A stretch of 64,000 bases of DNA from Streptomyces sp. NBC_00523 (GTDB taxonomy: Bacteria > Actinomycetota > Actinomycetes > Streptomycetales > Streptomycetaceae). Below are positions 26,546 to 35,297 of the stretch, in pieces (position 1 is the stretch's first letter; every line of letters starts with the position of its first letter). The stretch covers positions 930,001 to 994,000 of the forward strand of contig NZ_CP107836.1 in the NCBI RefSeq assembly GCF_036346615.1, given 5' to 3'. The notes below the pieces were generated by a model. It saw only the letters and a program-made list of their open reading frames with translations. It was not told where the DNA came from and did not search any database. Position numbers and translations under genes: made by a program.

Positions 26546-27766
26546 ATGGACCTCCTGAACACGCTGGTGGACAAGGGGCTGCGGCGCGAGCTGCCGACCC
26601 GTGAAGAAGCGCTCGCCGTACTGGCGACCCCGGACGACCAACTGCTCGACGTGGTGGCCGCCGCCGGCAAGGTGCGCCGTCAGTGGTTCGGGCGGCGGGT
26701 GAAACTGAACTATCTGGTCAATCTGAAGTCCGGGCTCTGCCCCGAGGACTGCTCGTACTGTTCGCAGCGGCTCGGTTCCAAGGCGGAGATCCTCAAGTAC
26801 ACCTGGCTGAAGCCGGACGAGGCGTCGAAGGCGGCCGCGGCGGGGGTGGCCGGCGGCGCCAAGCGCGTCTGCCTGGTGGCCAGCGGCCGGGGCCCGACGG
26901 ACCGGGACGTCGACCGGGTCTCGCAGACCATCGAGGCCATCAAGGAGCGACACGAGGGCGTCGAGGTGTGCGCCTGCCTCGGTCTGCTCTCCGAGGGCCA
27001 GGCCGACCGGCTGCGTTCGGCGGGCGCCGACGCGTACAACCACAACCTCAACACGTCCGAGGGGACGTACGGGGAGATCACGACCACCCACACCTACGCC
27101 GACCGTGTGGACACGGTGCACCAGGCGCAGGCCGCCGGGCTCTCCGCGTGCTCGGGGCTGATCGCGGGCATGGGCGAGAGCGACGCCGACCTGGTCGACG
27201 TGGTCTTCTCGCTGCGCGAGCTGGACCCGGACTCGGTGCCGGTCAACTTCCTGATCCCGTTCGAGGGGACCCCGCTCGCCAAGGAGTGGAACCTGACGCC
27301 GCAGCGGTGTCTGCGCATCCTGGCAATGGTGCGGTTCGTCTGCCCGGACGTGGAGGTGCGGCTCGCGGGCGGGCGCGAGGTCCATCTGCGCTCGATGCAG
27401 CCGCTCGCCCTGCACCTGGTCAACTCCATCTTCCTGGGCGACTACCTGACCAGTGAGGGCCAGGCCGGGCAGGCGGATCTGGACATGATCGCGGACGCCG
27501 GTTTCGAGGTGGAGGGGGCGGGTACGACGACGCTCCCCCGGCACCGCGCGGACGCGGCGGCGGGCTGCGGCTCGCACGCGGACGGCGGTTGCGCCTCCGA
27601 GGCCGAGGGCTGCGCTTCGCACGCGGGCGGCGGCTGCGGGCCGTGCGGCGGCGTGGAGGAGGCGGCCGTACCCGCCGCCGAGGTGCCGGAGACCCCGGGT
27701 GCCCGGACGGACCTGGTGGCGGTACGCCGCCGCGGCGCGGGCACGGACCTCGCTCCCAATGCCTGA
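26546..27766 (+). CDS. bioB: Biotin synthase with Cys-rich C-terminal tail
   Basis: A radical-SAM enzyme that inserts sulfur into dethiobiotin. The cluster motif is CPEDCSYC (Cys65, Cys69, Cys72); YNHNLNTSE and [11 protein letters not shown] are typical of BioB. At 406 residues it is about 60 longer than most bacterial BioB; the extra tail has Cys341, 349, 356, 364 and 367 plus two His in a Gly/Ala-rich stretch. ATG 26546. The stop overlaps the bioA start by eight bases. The tail might bind metal or supply sulfur or clusters. Confidence 0.95.
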   Translation: MDLLNTLVDKGLRRELPTREEALAVLATPDDQLLDVVAAAGKVRRQWFGRRVKLNYLVNLKSGLCPEDCSYCSQRLGSKAEILKYTWLKPDEASKAAAAGVAGGAKRVCLVASGRGPTDRDVDRVSQTIEAIKERHEGVEVCACLGLLSEGQADRLRSAGADAYNHNLNTSEGTYGEITTTHTYADRVDTVHQAQAAGLSACSGLIAGMGESDADLVDVVFSLRELDPDSVPVNFLIPFEGTPLAKEWNLTPQRCLRILAMVRFVCPDVEVRLAGGREVHLRSMQPLALHLVNSIFLGDYLTSEGQAGQADLDMIADAGFEVEGAGTTTLPRHRADAAAGCGSHADGGCASEAEGCASHAGGGCGPCGGVEEAAVPAAEVPETPGARTDLVAVRRRGAGTDLAPNA

Positions 27767-29063
27767 GCCGCTCTCCCCCGCCGTACTCCGGGACCTGGAC
27801 CGGGCGCACGTCTGGCACCCCTACGGCCCGATGCCGGGCCGGCAGGAGCCGCTGGTCGTGGAGTCCGCGTCCGGGGTCCGGCTGCGGCTCGCCGAACCCG
27901 CCCACGGACAGCACGAGTTGGTCGACGGGATGTCCTCGTGGTGGTCGGCCGTGCACGGCTACAACCACCCCGTGCTGAACGAGGCGGCGCGCGGCCAGCT
28001 GGACCGGATGAGCCATGTGATGTTCGGCGGGCTCACGCACGAGCCCGCCGTCCGCCTTGCGGCCCGGCTGGTGGAGATCACCCCGGAGCCGCTGCGCCAC
28101 GTCTTCCTCGCCGACTCGGGCTCCGTGTCGGTCGAGGTGGCCGTGAAGATGTGCCTGCAGTACTGGCGCTCGGCCGGGCGGCCGGCCAAGCAGCGGCTGC
28201 TGACCTGGCGCGGCGGCTACCACGGGGACACCTGGCAGCCGATGTCGGTGTGCGACCCCGAGGGCGGGATGCACGAGCTGTGGTCCGGCGCGCTGCCCCG
28301 CCAGGTCTTCGCCGGTGAACCGCCCGCCGGTTACGACTCCGAGCCCGACCCGGCGTACGCGGCGCAGCTGCGCGAGCTGATCGGGCTGCACGCGGACGAG
28401 CTGGCGGCCGTGATCGTGGAGCCGGTGGTCCAGGGGGCGGGCGGCATGCGCTTCCACTCCCCCGGCTATCTGCGCGTGCTGCGCGAGGCGTGCGACGCGT
28501 ACGGCGTGCTGCTCGTGTTCGACGAGATCGCCACGGGCTTCGGCCGTACGGGAAAGCTGTTCGCGGCCGAGCACGCGGGGGTCTCCCCCGATGTGATGTG
28601 CGTGGGCAAGGCGCTGACCGGCGGGTATCTGACGATGGCGGCGACGCTGTGCACGAGCGAGGTGGCCGACGGCATCTCGCGCGGCGAGGTGCCGGTGCTC
28701 GCCCACGGACCGACGTTCATGGGCAACCCGCTGGCCGCGTCGGTGGCCTGCGCCTCCATCGACCTGCTGCTCGGCCAGGACTGGCAGCAGGAGGTCAAGC
28801 GGATCGAGGCCGGGCTGAACGAGGGCCTGGCGGCGGCGCGGGAACTGCCCGGGGTCCGCGACGTACGGGTGCTCGGCGCCATCGGGGTCGTCCAGCTGGA
28901 CCACGAGGTGGACATGGCGGCGGCGACCGCGGCCGCGGTGCGCGAGGGGGTGTGGCTGCGGCCGTTCCGGGACCTCGTCTACACCATGCCGCCGTATGTG
29001 ACGGGTGACGACGATGTGGCGCGCATCTGCCGCGCGGTGTGCGCGGCGGCGCGGGAGGGCTGA
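27759..29063 (+). CDS. bioA: Adenosylmethionine-8-amino-7-oxononanoate aminotransferase
   Basis: A 434-residue class III aminotransferase that makes 7,8-diaminopelargonate with SAM as amino donor. VWHPYGPMP and [14 protein letters not shown] are BioA-specific; [13 protein letters not shown] and the PLP lysine Lys284 in [10 protein letters not shown] are the fold motifs. It overlaps bioB by eight bases and is three bases from bioD, so the three are one operon. Confidence 0.95.
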   Translation: MPEPLSPAVLRDLDRAHVWHPYGPMPGRQEPLVVESASGVRLRLAEPAHGQHELVDGMSSWWSAVHGYNHPVLNEAARGQLDRMSHVMFGGLTHEPAVRLAARLVEITPEPLRHVFLADSGSVSVEVAVKMCLQYWRSAGRPAKQRLLTWRGGYHGDTWQPMSVCDPEGGMHELWSGALPRQVFAGEPPAGYDSEPDPAYAAQLRELIGLHADELAAVIVEPVVQGAGGMRFHSPGYLRVLREACDAYGVLLVFDEIATGFGRTGKLFAAEHAGVSPDVMCVGKALTGGYLTMAATLCTSEVADGISRGEVPVLAHGPTFMGNPLAASVACASIDLLLGQDWQQEVKRIEAGLNEGLAAARELPGVRDVRVLGAIGVVQLDHEVDMAAATAAAVREGVWLRPFRDLVYTMPPYVTGDDDVARICRAVCAAAREG

Positions 29064-29066
29064 GGC

Positions 29067-29756
29067 ATGAGCGTTCTGGTGGTGACCGGTACCGGTACGG
29101 AGATCGGCAAGACGATCGTGACGGCGGCCGTGGCGGCGGCCGCCGCGCACCGCCGCGTCGCCGTCCTCAAACCGGCCCAGACCGGCCTGGCGCCGGGCGA
29201 ACCCGGCGACGTGGCCGAGGTGGCGCGACTGGCGGGCGCCCACGTCACCGCGGTCGAACTCGCCCGCTTCCCCGAGCCGCTGGCGCCCGCGACGGCCGCC
29301 CGGCGGGCCGGGATGGACCCGGTGCGCCCGTACGAGGTCGCCGAGGCCGCCGGGAAGCTGGCCGCCGATCACGACCTGGTCCTGGTCGAGGGCGCCGGCG
29401 GGCTGCTCGTACGGTTCGACGACGAGGGCGCGACCCTGGCGGACGCGGCGCGGCTGCTCGCGGCCCCGGTCCTGGTGGTCGCCCCGGCCGGTCTGGGCAC
29501 GCTGAACTCCACGGCCCTGACGGCGGAGGCGCTGCGGGCGCGCGAGCTCGACTGCCTGGGCGTGGTCATCGGCAGCATGCCGGCCGCGCCCGGTCTGGCG
29601 GAGCGCTGCAATGTGGCGGACCTCCCGGTGGCCGCCGGGGCTCCGCTGCTGGGCGTCGTGCCGGAGGGCGCCGGTTCGCTCGCCCCGGCGGACTTCCGGG
29701 CGCGGGCGACGGGTTGGCTGGCCGCGCCGCTGGGCGGCGACCGGCCGCTGGGCTGA
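29067..29756 (+). CDS. bioD: Dethiobiotin synthetase
   Basis: A 229-residue ATP-dependent ligase closing the ureido ring of dethiobiotin. N-terminal P-loop VVTGTGTEIGKT; VEGAGGLLVRFDDEG is the second family motif, KPAQTG the substrate-binding lysine region. Last gene of bioB-A-D, followed by a long hairpin. Normal length. Confidence 0.94.
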   Translation: MSVLVVTGTGTEIGKTIVTAAVAAAAAHRRVAVLKPAQTGLAPGEPGDVAEVARLAGAHVTAVELARFPEPLAPATAARRAGMDPVRPYEVAEAAGKLAADHDLVLVEGAGGLLVRFDDEGATLADAARLLAAPVLVVAPAGLGTLNSTALTAEALRARELDCLGVVIGSMPAAPGLAERCNVADLPVAAGAPLLGVVPEGAGSLAPADFRARATGWLAAPLGGDRPLG

Positions 29757-29761
29757 GCGGA

Positions 29762-29804
29762 GCGGGCGGCAGCGGCGGGCCGGCAGCCCGCCGGAGCCGC
29801 CCGC
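29762..29804 (+). terminator. Terminator of the bioBAD operon
   Basis: A two-part stem, 29762-29770 with 29796-29804 and 29773-29780 with 29786-29793, with a two-base internal mismatch and five-base loop, starts five bases after the bioD stop. Confidence 0.75.
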
Positions 29805-29978
29805 GCGTCCGTTCACCGGCGTATTCGGACGGATTCCGTACCCCGGCCCCCCATGGGTCGAACACCTGGTCATAATTCCTGCTCAGGGCTCAGGTAGCCG
29901 AAGTCACCGCGGTCGGCCACGTCCTGGCGCCGCAGGCGCGCCAACCGACCAGTTCTCGCGACGACTCATGGAGTGACA

Positions 29979-31262
29979 TTGAGTACGACGACGTTCCGTT
30001 CCCGCATCACGGCCCGGCTCGGGCGCGGCTACCTGGCCAGGATCCAGAAGCACGGATTCGGGTCGACCACGATGAAACTGCTCCCGGAACAGCTCCTGAT
30101 GCCGCTGCGCAGGGACGGGCTCGACCCGGTCCGGCGGCTGGCCGAGACCCGTGCGGGCGCACCGGTGTCCAGGGTGGCGCTGCCGTTCGGCATGGACGCC
30201 TGGGTGGTCACCGGTTACGAGGAGTCGAAGGCCGTGCTCGGCTCCGCCGAGGGCTTCAGCACAGACTTCGCGCACCTGGCGGGCAACGCGGGCATAGCCG
30301 CCGAGCACAGCCCGGGCGGCCTGGGGTTCAGCGATCCGCCGGTGCACACGCGGCTGCGCCGCATCCTGACCCCGGAGTTCACGATGCGCCGGCTGCGCCG
30401 GCTGACGCCCAGGATCGACGCGATCGTCGCGGAGCGGCTGGACGCGATGGCTGCCGCGCCGGGGCCGGTCGATCTGGTGCACGCGTTCGCGCTGCCGGTG
30501 CCGTCGCTGACCATCTGCGAACTGCTCGGGGTGCCCTACGAGGACCGCGAAGACTTCCAGAAGCTCGCCATGGACCGCTTCGACCTGTTCCAGGGGGCCA
30601 CCGCGCCGTTCGGCGCCATGTCCGAGTCGCTCGACTACTTCCGGGGCGTGGTCCGGGACCAGCGGCGCGCGCCGGGCGACGGCCTGCTCGGGATGATCGT
30701 GCGGGAGCACGGGGACAGCGTGGACGACGAGGAACTGGCGGGCCTGGCCGACGGGGTGCTCACCGGGGGCTTCGAGACGACCGCCAGCACGATCGCGCTC
30801 GGCGCCCTCGTCCTGCTGCGGAACCCCGAGGTGGCGGACCGGCTGCGCGAGGACGACGCCGTGACGGCGCCTTTCGTGGAGGAGGTGCTGCGCTATCTGT
30901 CGGCCGTGCAGATGGCCTTCCCCCGGTTCGCCCGCGAGGACATCGAGGTCGCGGGGGTGGTGATCCCGCGCGGCGACATGGTGCTCTGCTCGCTGAGCGG
31001 CGCCAACCGCGACCCGGCGTACGTCACGGACGACGGGCGGTTCGACGTGGACCGGGTCACTCCGGCCGGCCACCTCGCCTTCGGGTACGGCATCCACCGC
31101 TGCATCGGCGCGGAGCTCGCCCGGATGGAACTGCGCTCCGCCTTCCCGGCCCTGGTCCGGCGCTTTCCCGCGATGCGGCTCGCCGTACCGCCGCAGGACC
31201 TGGCCTTCCGCAAGCTGTCGATCGTGTACGGCGTCGAGTCGCTGCCCGCGCGACTGGGCTGA
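29979..31262 (+). CDS. Cytochrome P450
   Basis: A 427-residue soluble P450. The I-helix motif is GGFETTAS (in place of the more usual AGxET), the ExxR is EEVLR, and the heme loop FGYGIHRCIGAELAR holds Cys375. I take TTG 29979 as start, because GGAG lies five bases upstream; a GTG at 29973 would overlap that site. It stands alone, with no ferredoxin gene, so redox partners come from elsewhere. Substrate unknown; bacterial class I, CYP107-like in general look. Confidence 0.9.
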   Translation: MSTTTFRSRITARLGRGYLARIQKHGFGSTTMKLLPEQLLMPLRRDGLDPVRRLAETRAGAPVSRVALPFGMDAWVVTGYEESKAVLGSAEGFSTDFAHLAGNAGIAAEHSPGGLGFSDPPVHTRLRRILTPEFTMRRLRRLTPRIDAIVAERLDAMAAAPGPVDLVHAFALPVPSLTICELLGVPYEDREDFQKLAMDRFDLFQGATAPFGAMSESLDYFRGVVRDQRRAPGDGLLGMIVREHGDSVDDEELAGLADGVLTGGFETTASTIALGALVLLRNPEVADRLREDDAVTAPFVEEVLRYLSAVQMAFPRFAREDIEVAGVVIPRGDMVLCSLSGANRDPAYVTDDGRFDVDRVTPAGHLAFGYGIHRCIGAELARMELRSAFPALVRRFPAMRLAVPPQDLAFRKLSIVYGVESLPARLG

Positions 31263-31276
31263 GCCGTCCCCGTACC

Positions 31277-31300
31277 GGCGGGGAAAGCACTCGCCCCGCC
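31277..31300 (+). terminator. Hairpin after the P450 gene
   Basis: GGCGGGG (31277-31283) and CCCCGCC (31294-31300) with a ten-base loop. No U-tract; a modest terminator. Confidence 0.45.
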
Positions 31301-31326
31301 GCGCGCACCTCTGATTGGCTCGCGCC

Positions 31327-31767
31327 ATGAGTGATCTCTCGATACACCCCGCCGCCCCTTCCGACATCGACGCCGTGCTGCGGTTCTGGCGGACGGCGGC
31401 GGAAGGCACCAGCATCAGCGACGACCACGACGGGGTGGCCCGGCTCATCGACCGCGACCCGGGGGCGCTGCTCCTCGCGGAGCGGGAAGGCGTGCTCGTG
31501 GGGACCGTGATCGCGGGCTTCGACGGCTGGCGGTGCTCGGCCTACCGGCTCGCCGTCCATCCGGACCACCGTCGGCAGGGCATCGCGACCGCACTGCTGG
31601 AGGCGGCGGAGCAGCGCTTCGCGGAACTCGGCGGGCGGCGGGTGGACGCCATGGTCCTGGAGGAGAACCAGCGCGCGCACCACACCTGGCAGGCAGCCGG
31701 CTACCACCGCGAGAACCACTGGCGGCGGTGGGTGAAGCCGCTGGGGCCGGGAACAGGAGGCAGGTGA
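31327..31767 (+). CDS. GNAT-family N-acetyltransferase
   Basis: A 146-residue acetyltransferase. Acetyl-CoA binding loop VHPDHRRQGIATALLEAAEQRF lies in the middle, followed by LEENQRAHHTWQAAGYHRE. The family transfers acetyl groups to amines of proteins or small molecules; the substrate is not evident. ATG 31327 has no clear ribosome site. It stands between the P450 and the CNNM leader. Confidence 0.88.
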   Translation: MSDLSIHPAAPSDIDAVLRFWRTAAEGTSISDDHDGVARLIDRDPGALLLAEREGVLVGTVIAGFDGWRCSAYRLAVHPDHRRQGIATALLEAAEQRFAELGGRRVDAMVLEENQRAHHTWQAAGYHRENHWRRWVKPLGPGTGGR

Positions 31768-31797
31768 CCGGCCGCACTCGCGACTTTGCCGATCCTT

Positions 31798-31865
31798 TAC
31801 TATGGGGAGGCAGTCTTTCCCCTTCCGACGAAAGGTGTGAGCGTCCGCCCATGGGCGAGCCTCCC
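31798..31865 (+). promoter_or_regulatory. Promoter and possible attenuator-like leader of the CNNM pair
   Basis: TACTAT (31798-31803) is a good -10. Right after it, GGGGA (31804-31808) can pair with TCCCC (31818-31822), or GGGAGGC (31805-31811) can pair with GCCTCCC (31859-31865) inside the short ORF. The two foldings exclude each other, as in attenuators. No known riboswitch class was recognised. Confidence 0.4.
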
Positions 31866-31937
31866 AGTACCAGAAGCCACCGACATCGCGCGGTCCGCCG
31901 GTCCCTGTCCGATCATGGGACGGAGGTGAACCGATGA
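31851..31937 (+). CDS. Short Arg/His-rich ORF coupled to the CNNM gene
   Basis: A 28-codon frame beginning MGEPPSTRSHRHRAVRRS. Its TGA (31935-31937) overlaps the ATG of the transporter gene (ATGA). Six Arg, three His and a Pro-Pro pair in 28 residues. AAAGG lies 15 bases upstream, rather far for a ribosome site. The overlap suggests that ribosomes finishing this frame restart on the transporter. Leader peptides before Mg2+ transporters often work this way, so a role in metal sensing is possible. Confidence 0.45.
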   Translation: MGEPPSTRSHRHRAVRRSLSDHGTEVNR

Positions 31938-33271
31938 CCGAAGTGCTTCTGCTGCTCGTTGCGGTACTGCTCTCGCTCGCCTGCGGCGCCTTCGTCGCCG
32001 CGGAGTTCTCCCTGACCACGGTGGAGCGCGGCCAGCTGGAGCGGGCCGTCGAACGGGGCGAGCGCGGCGCCGAGAGCGCCATGAAGGCGGTCCGCAGCCT
32101 CACCTTCCAGCTGTCCGGGGCCCAGCTCGGCATCACGGTCACCAACCTGGTGGTCGGCATGCTCTCCGAGCCGTCGATCGCCAAGATGATCCGGGGTCCG
32201 GTGGAGGCCGTCGGCCTGTCGCCGGGTGTGGCCTCGTCCGTGGCGCTCGTCATCGGTACGGCCCTGTCCACGGTGTTCCTGATGGTCGTCGGTGAGCTGG
32301 TCCCGAAGAACTGGGCCATCTCCTCGCCGCTCGCGGTGGCGAAGACGGTCGCCACCCCGCAGCGGGCCTTCACGGCCGTCTTCCGCCCCTTCATCAGCCA
32401 CCTCAACAACACCGCCAACCGGATCGTGCGCCGCTTCGGGCTCGAACCGGCCGAGGAGCTGGCCACCGCGCGCAGCCCGCAGGAGCTGGTGGCGCTGGCC
32501 AGGCACTCCGCCAAGGAGGGCGCGCTGGAGGCGGACACCGCCGAGCTGTTCGTCCGCACCCTCAATCTCCCGGAGCTCACCGCGGAGAACGTGATGACCC
32601 CGCGCGTGCAGGTCACCGCCCTGGAGGTCAGCGCGACCGCCGAGGACGTCGCCAACGCGACCCGGGCCACCGGCCTCTCCCGCTTCCCCGTCTACCGGGG
32701 CAGCCTCGACACCGTCGTGGGCGTCGCCCACATCAAGGACGTCCTGGCGGTCCCGGCCGAGGAAAGGCCCCGCAAGCGGGTGTCCGAGATGCTGCGCGAG
32801 CCCGTGCTCGTCCCCGAGACGCTGACCGTGGACCGGCTGCTCGACCGGCTGTCCGGCAAACTCGCCATGGCGGTCGTGATCGATGAGTACGGCGGCACGG
32901 CGGGCGTCGTGACGCTGGAGGACATCGTGGAGGAGGTCGTCGGCGAGGTCCGCGACGAGCACGACCCGCACGAGACGCCGGACCTGGCCCCGGCCGGCGA
33001 GGACGCCGACGGGCGCGTCCTGTGGTCGGCGGACGGCGCCGCCCGTACGGACCAGCTGGCGACGATCGGGCTGCGTGTGCCGGACGGCCCGTACGAGACC
33101 CTGGCGGGCCTGATCGCCTCGGAGATCGGCCGCATCCCGGCCGTGGGCGACTCGATCGAGCTGGCCGGCTGGCGGCTCGACGTGGTGGACGCCTCCGGGC
33201 GCCGCGCCGCCCGGGCCCTGCTGCACGCACCGCTGACCGGTGCCCACCTGCCGTCGGAGGACGAGCGATGA
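31934..33271 (+). CDS. CNNM/CBS/CorC-domain transporter (hemolysin C family)
   Basis: A 445-residue membrane protein. The N-terminal CNNM (DUF21) domain spans about 1-190 with helices at 1-25, about 60-85, and 95-125, and FVAAEFSLTTVERGQLE and VGELVPKNWAISSP. Two CBS repeats lie at about 205-335 (MTPRVQVTALEV, SRFPVYRG, VVIDEYGGTAGVVTLEDIVEEVVGE), followed by a CorC_HlyC domain (about 350-430). Such proteins (MpfA/CorB type) export or regulate Mg2+. ATG 31934 overlaps the leader ORF stop; the next gene overlaps by ATGA. Confidence 0.93.
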   Translation: MTEVLLLLVAVLLSLACGAFVAAEFSLTTVERGQLERAVERGERGAESAMKAVRSLTFQLSGAQLGITVTNLVVGMLSEPSIAKMIRGPVEAVGLSPGVASSVALVIGTALSTVFLMVVGELVPKNWAISSPLAVAKTVATPQRAFTAVFRPFISHLNNTANRIVRRFGLEPAEELATARSPQELVALARHSAKEGALEADTAELFVRTLNLPELTAENVMTPRVQVTALEVSATAEDVANATRATGLSRFPVYRGSLDTVVGVAHIKDVLAVPAEERPRKRVSEMLREPVLVPETLTVDRLLDRLSGKLAMAVVIDEYGGTAGVVTLEDIVEEVVGEVRDEHDPHETPDLAPAGEDADGRVLWSADGAARTDQLATIGLRVPDGPYETLAGLIASEIGRIPAVGDSIELAGWRLDVVDASGRRAARALLHAPLTGAHLPSEDER

Positions 33272-34287
33272 CCGCCGTACAGCTCTTCATCGGTCTGCTG
33301 ACGCTGGTCGTGAACGCCTTCTTCGTCGGGGCGGAGTTCGCCCTCATCTCGGTGCGCCGCAGCCAGATCGAGCCGCAGGCCGAGCAGGGGAACCGGCGGG
33401 CGCGCAGCGTCATCTGGGGCCTCGAACACGTCTCGGCGCTGCTCGCGGCGGCGCAGCTGGGCATCACGCTGTGCACCCTGGTGCTCGGCATCGTCGCCGA
33501 GCCCGCGATCGCGCATCTGCTGGAACCCGTCTTCGACGCGGTGGGCGTGCCGCACGGCCTGGTCCACCCGGCCTCGTTCGTGATCGCGCTGACGGTGGCC
33601 ACCTATCTGCACATGCTGCTGGGCGAGATGGTCCCCAAGAACATCGCGCTGGCCGAGCCGGTGCGGTCCGCGCTGCTGCTCGGTCCGCCGCTGGTGACGC
33701 TGGCCCGGGCGCTGCGCCCGGTGATCTTCGCGATCAACGCCTTCGCCAACGCCCTGCTGAAGCTGTTGCGGGTGGAGACGAAGGACGAGGTGGAGGCGAC
33801 GTTCTCGAACGACGAGCTGGCGCGCCTGGTGAAGGACGCCGGTGACGCCGGCCTGGTGGACGACCGGGCGGCCGAGCGCCTGCACCACGCCCTGGAGCTG
33901 GGCCGCCGGCCGGTACGGGACGTGGTCCTTCCGGTCGACCGGGTGATGTACATCCGGGTCGGGGCGACACCGGAGGAGCTGGAGCGGCTGTCGTACGAGA
34001 CGGGCTTCTCGCGCTTCCCGGTGATGGACGCGGAGCAGCGCATCCTCGGGTACCTCCATGTGAAGGACGCCCTGGACGTCACCCCGCGCGACATGCCGTT
34101 CCCGGTGTCCTCGATGCGGCCGATCGCCCGGGTCCGGGCGGCGACACCGCTGGACGACGCGCTGACGGCGCTGCGGCGCAGCCGTACGCATCTGGCGGCG
34201 GTCCTGGACGAGGACGACAGGCTCGCGGGCATGGTCACGATGGAGGACGTGCTCCGGGAGCTGGTGGGGCGGCCGCAGAGCCGCTGA
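33268..34287 (+). CDS. Second CNNM/CBS-domain transporter
   Basis: A 339-residue paralogue translated by ATGA overlap with the first. It has the CNNM domain (FFVGAEFALISVRRSQIEPQA, LGEMVPKNIALAEP) and two CBS repeats (VLPVDRVMYIRV, FSRFPVMD, MVTMEDVLRELVG) but ends there, without the CorC_HlyC domain. The pairing of one long and one short CNNM protein suggests a hetero-oligomer. A terminator follows. Confidence 0.93.
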   Translation: MTAVQLFIGLLTLVVNAFFVGAEFALISVRRSQIEPQAEQGNRRARSVIWGLEHVSALLAAAQLGITLCTLVLGIVAEPAIAHLLEPVFDAVGVPHGLVHPASFVIALTVATYLHMLLGEMVPKNIALAEPVRSALLLGPPLVTLARALRPVIFAINAFANALLKLLRVETKDEVEATFSNDELARLVKDAGDAGLVDDRAAERLHHALELGRRPVRDVVLPVDRVMYIRVGATPEELERLSYETGFSRFPVMDAEQRILGYLHVKDALDVTPRDMPFPVSSMRPIARVRAATPLDDALTALRRSRTHLAAVLDEDDRLAGMVTMEDVLRELVGRPQSR

Positions 34288-34291
34288 CCAG

Positions 34292-34323
34292 GGGCGGTTC
34301 CGGACCCCGGTCCGGAGCCGCCC
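34292..34323 (+). terminator. Terminator after the CNNM pair
   Basis: Stem 34292-34306 with 34309-34323, 15 positions with one mismatch, tiny loop, followed by TTC. Confidence 0.8.
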
Positions 34324-34368
34324 TTCGCCCGCCGGGGTCTCGGGGCACCGCGATACGATCGCATCGCC

Positions 34369-35238
34369 ATGGAAATGAATGCCTCATACACCAGTCTGGT
34401 CGCGGTCGGCGACTCGTTCACCGAGGGCATGTCGGACCTGCTGCCCGACGGCTCGTACCGGGGCTGGGCCGATGTGCTCGCCTCCCGCCTCGCCGCCCGT
34501 ACGCCGGGCTTCCGGTACGCCAATCTCGCGGTACGCGGGAAGCTCATCGCGCAGATCGTGGACGAGCAGGTGGAGGTGGCGGCCGCCATGCGGGCGGACG
34601 TGGTGACGCTGGTCGGCGGCCTCAACGACACCTTGCGCCCCAAGTGCGACATGGGCATGGTCCGCGGACGCCTCGAGGAGGCGGTCGAGCGCCTGGCGCC
34701 TTCGTGCAAGCAGTTGGTGCTGATGCGCAGCCCCGGCCGCAACGGACCCGTCCTCGACCGGTTCCGGCCGCGCATGGAGGAGCTGTTCGCGCTGGTGGAC
34801 GAGCTGGCCGCCCGGCACGACGCGGTGGTGGTCGACCTGTACGGCGCTCCGGCCCTGGCCGACCAGCGCATGTGGGACGTCGACCGGCTGCACCTGACCG
34901 CCGAGGGGCACCGCCGGGTCGCCGAGGCGGTCTGGCAGGCGCTGGGGCTGCCGCCGGAGAGCGACTGGAAGGCCCCGCTGCCCGTCTCGGCCCCGGCGCG
35001 CTGGGGCGCCCGGCGGGTGGAGGACGTGCGGTTCGCCCGGCAGCACCTGCTGCCCTGGATCGGCCGGCGGCTCACGGGGCGCTCCTCGGGCGACGGGCGG
35101 GCCGGGGCACAGTTCGACGCCGCACTCGGGCGGGCCTTCTGGGTGACCCCGGAGGAGGACGGCTGGGCGGCTCCGGTAGCGACGTGGCGTCAGGTGGAGT
35201 CCGGTGAGCGGGGGGCGCGGGACGCGTCCGGTTCGTAG
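34369..35238 (+). CDS. SGNH/GDSL-family hydrolase
   Basis: A 289-residue esterase/lipase-like protein. Block I VAVGDSFTEGM carries the nucleophile Ser, NLAVRGKL block II, VGGLNDTL block III (Asn oxyanion), and DRLHLTAEGHRR block V with catalytic Asp and His. No signal peptide, so cytoplasmic. TACGAT (34354-34359) ends nine bases before ATG, with no ribosome site; probably a very short or absent leader. Substrate unknown. The C-terminal 80 residues are Arg-rich and beyond the usual fold. Confidence 0.9.
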   Translation: MEMNASYTSLVAVGDSFTEGMSDLLPDGSYRGWADVLASRLAARTPGFRYANLAVRGKLIAQIVDEQVEVAAAMRADVVTLVGGLNDTLRPKCDMGMVRGRLEEAVERLAPSCKQLVLMRSPGRNGPVLDRFRPRMEELFALVDELAARHDAVVVDLYGAPALADQRMWDVDRLHLTAEGHRRVAEAVWQALGLPPESDWKAPLPVSAPARWGARRVEDVRFARQHLLPWIGRRLTGRSSGDGRAGAQFDAALGRAFWVTPEEDGWAAPVATWRQVESGERGARDASGS

Positions 35239-35242
35239 CAAC

Positions 35243-35289
35243 GCACAAACCGGACCTCGGCGCTGAGCTGCACAAACCGCCAGTAGAAT
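35243..35289 (+). promoter_or_regulatory. purB promoter with direct repeats
   Basis: TAGAAT (35284-35289) is a strong -10, eight bases before the GTG start. GCACAAACCG is repeated exactly at 35243-35252 and 35270-35279, 27 bases apart, covering the -35 region and below. They may bind a regulator of purine synthesis. Confidence 0.6.
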
Positions 35290-35297
35290 CCGTACAC

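Noticed and set aside
29979..31262. P450 as part of a secondary metabolite cluster
   Set aside because: No PKS, NRPS, terpene or tailoring genes adjoin; neighbours are biotin and transport genes.
31798..31937. Known M-box or yybP-ykoY riboswitch before the CNNM pair
   Set aside because: The conserved cores of these classes could not be found in the leader.
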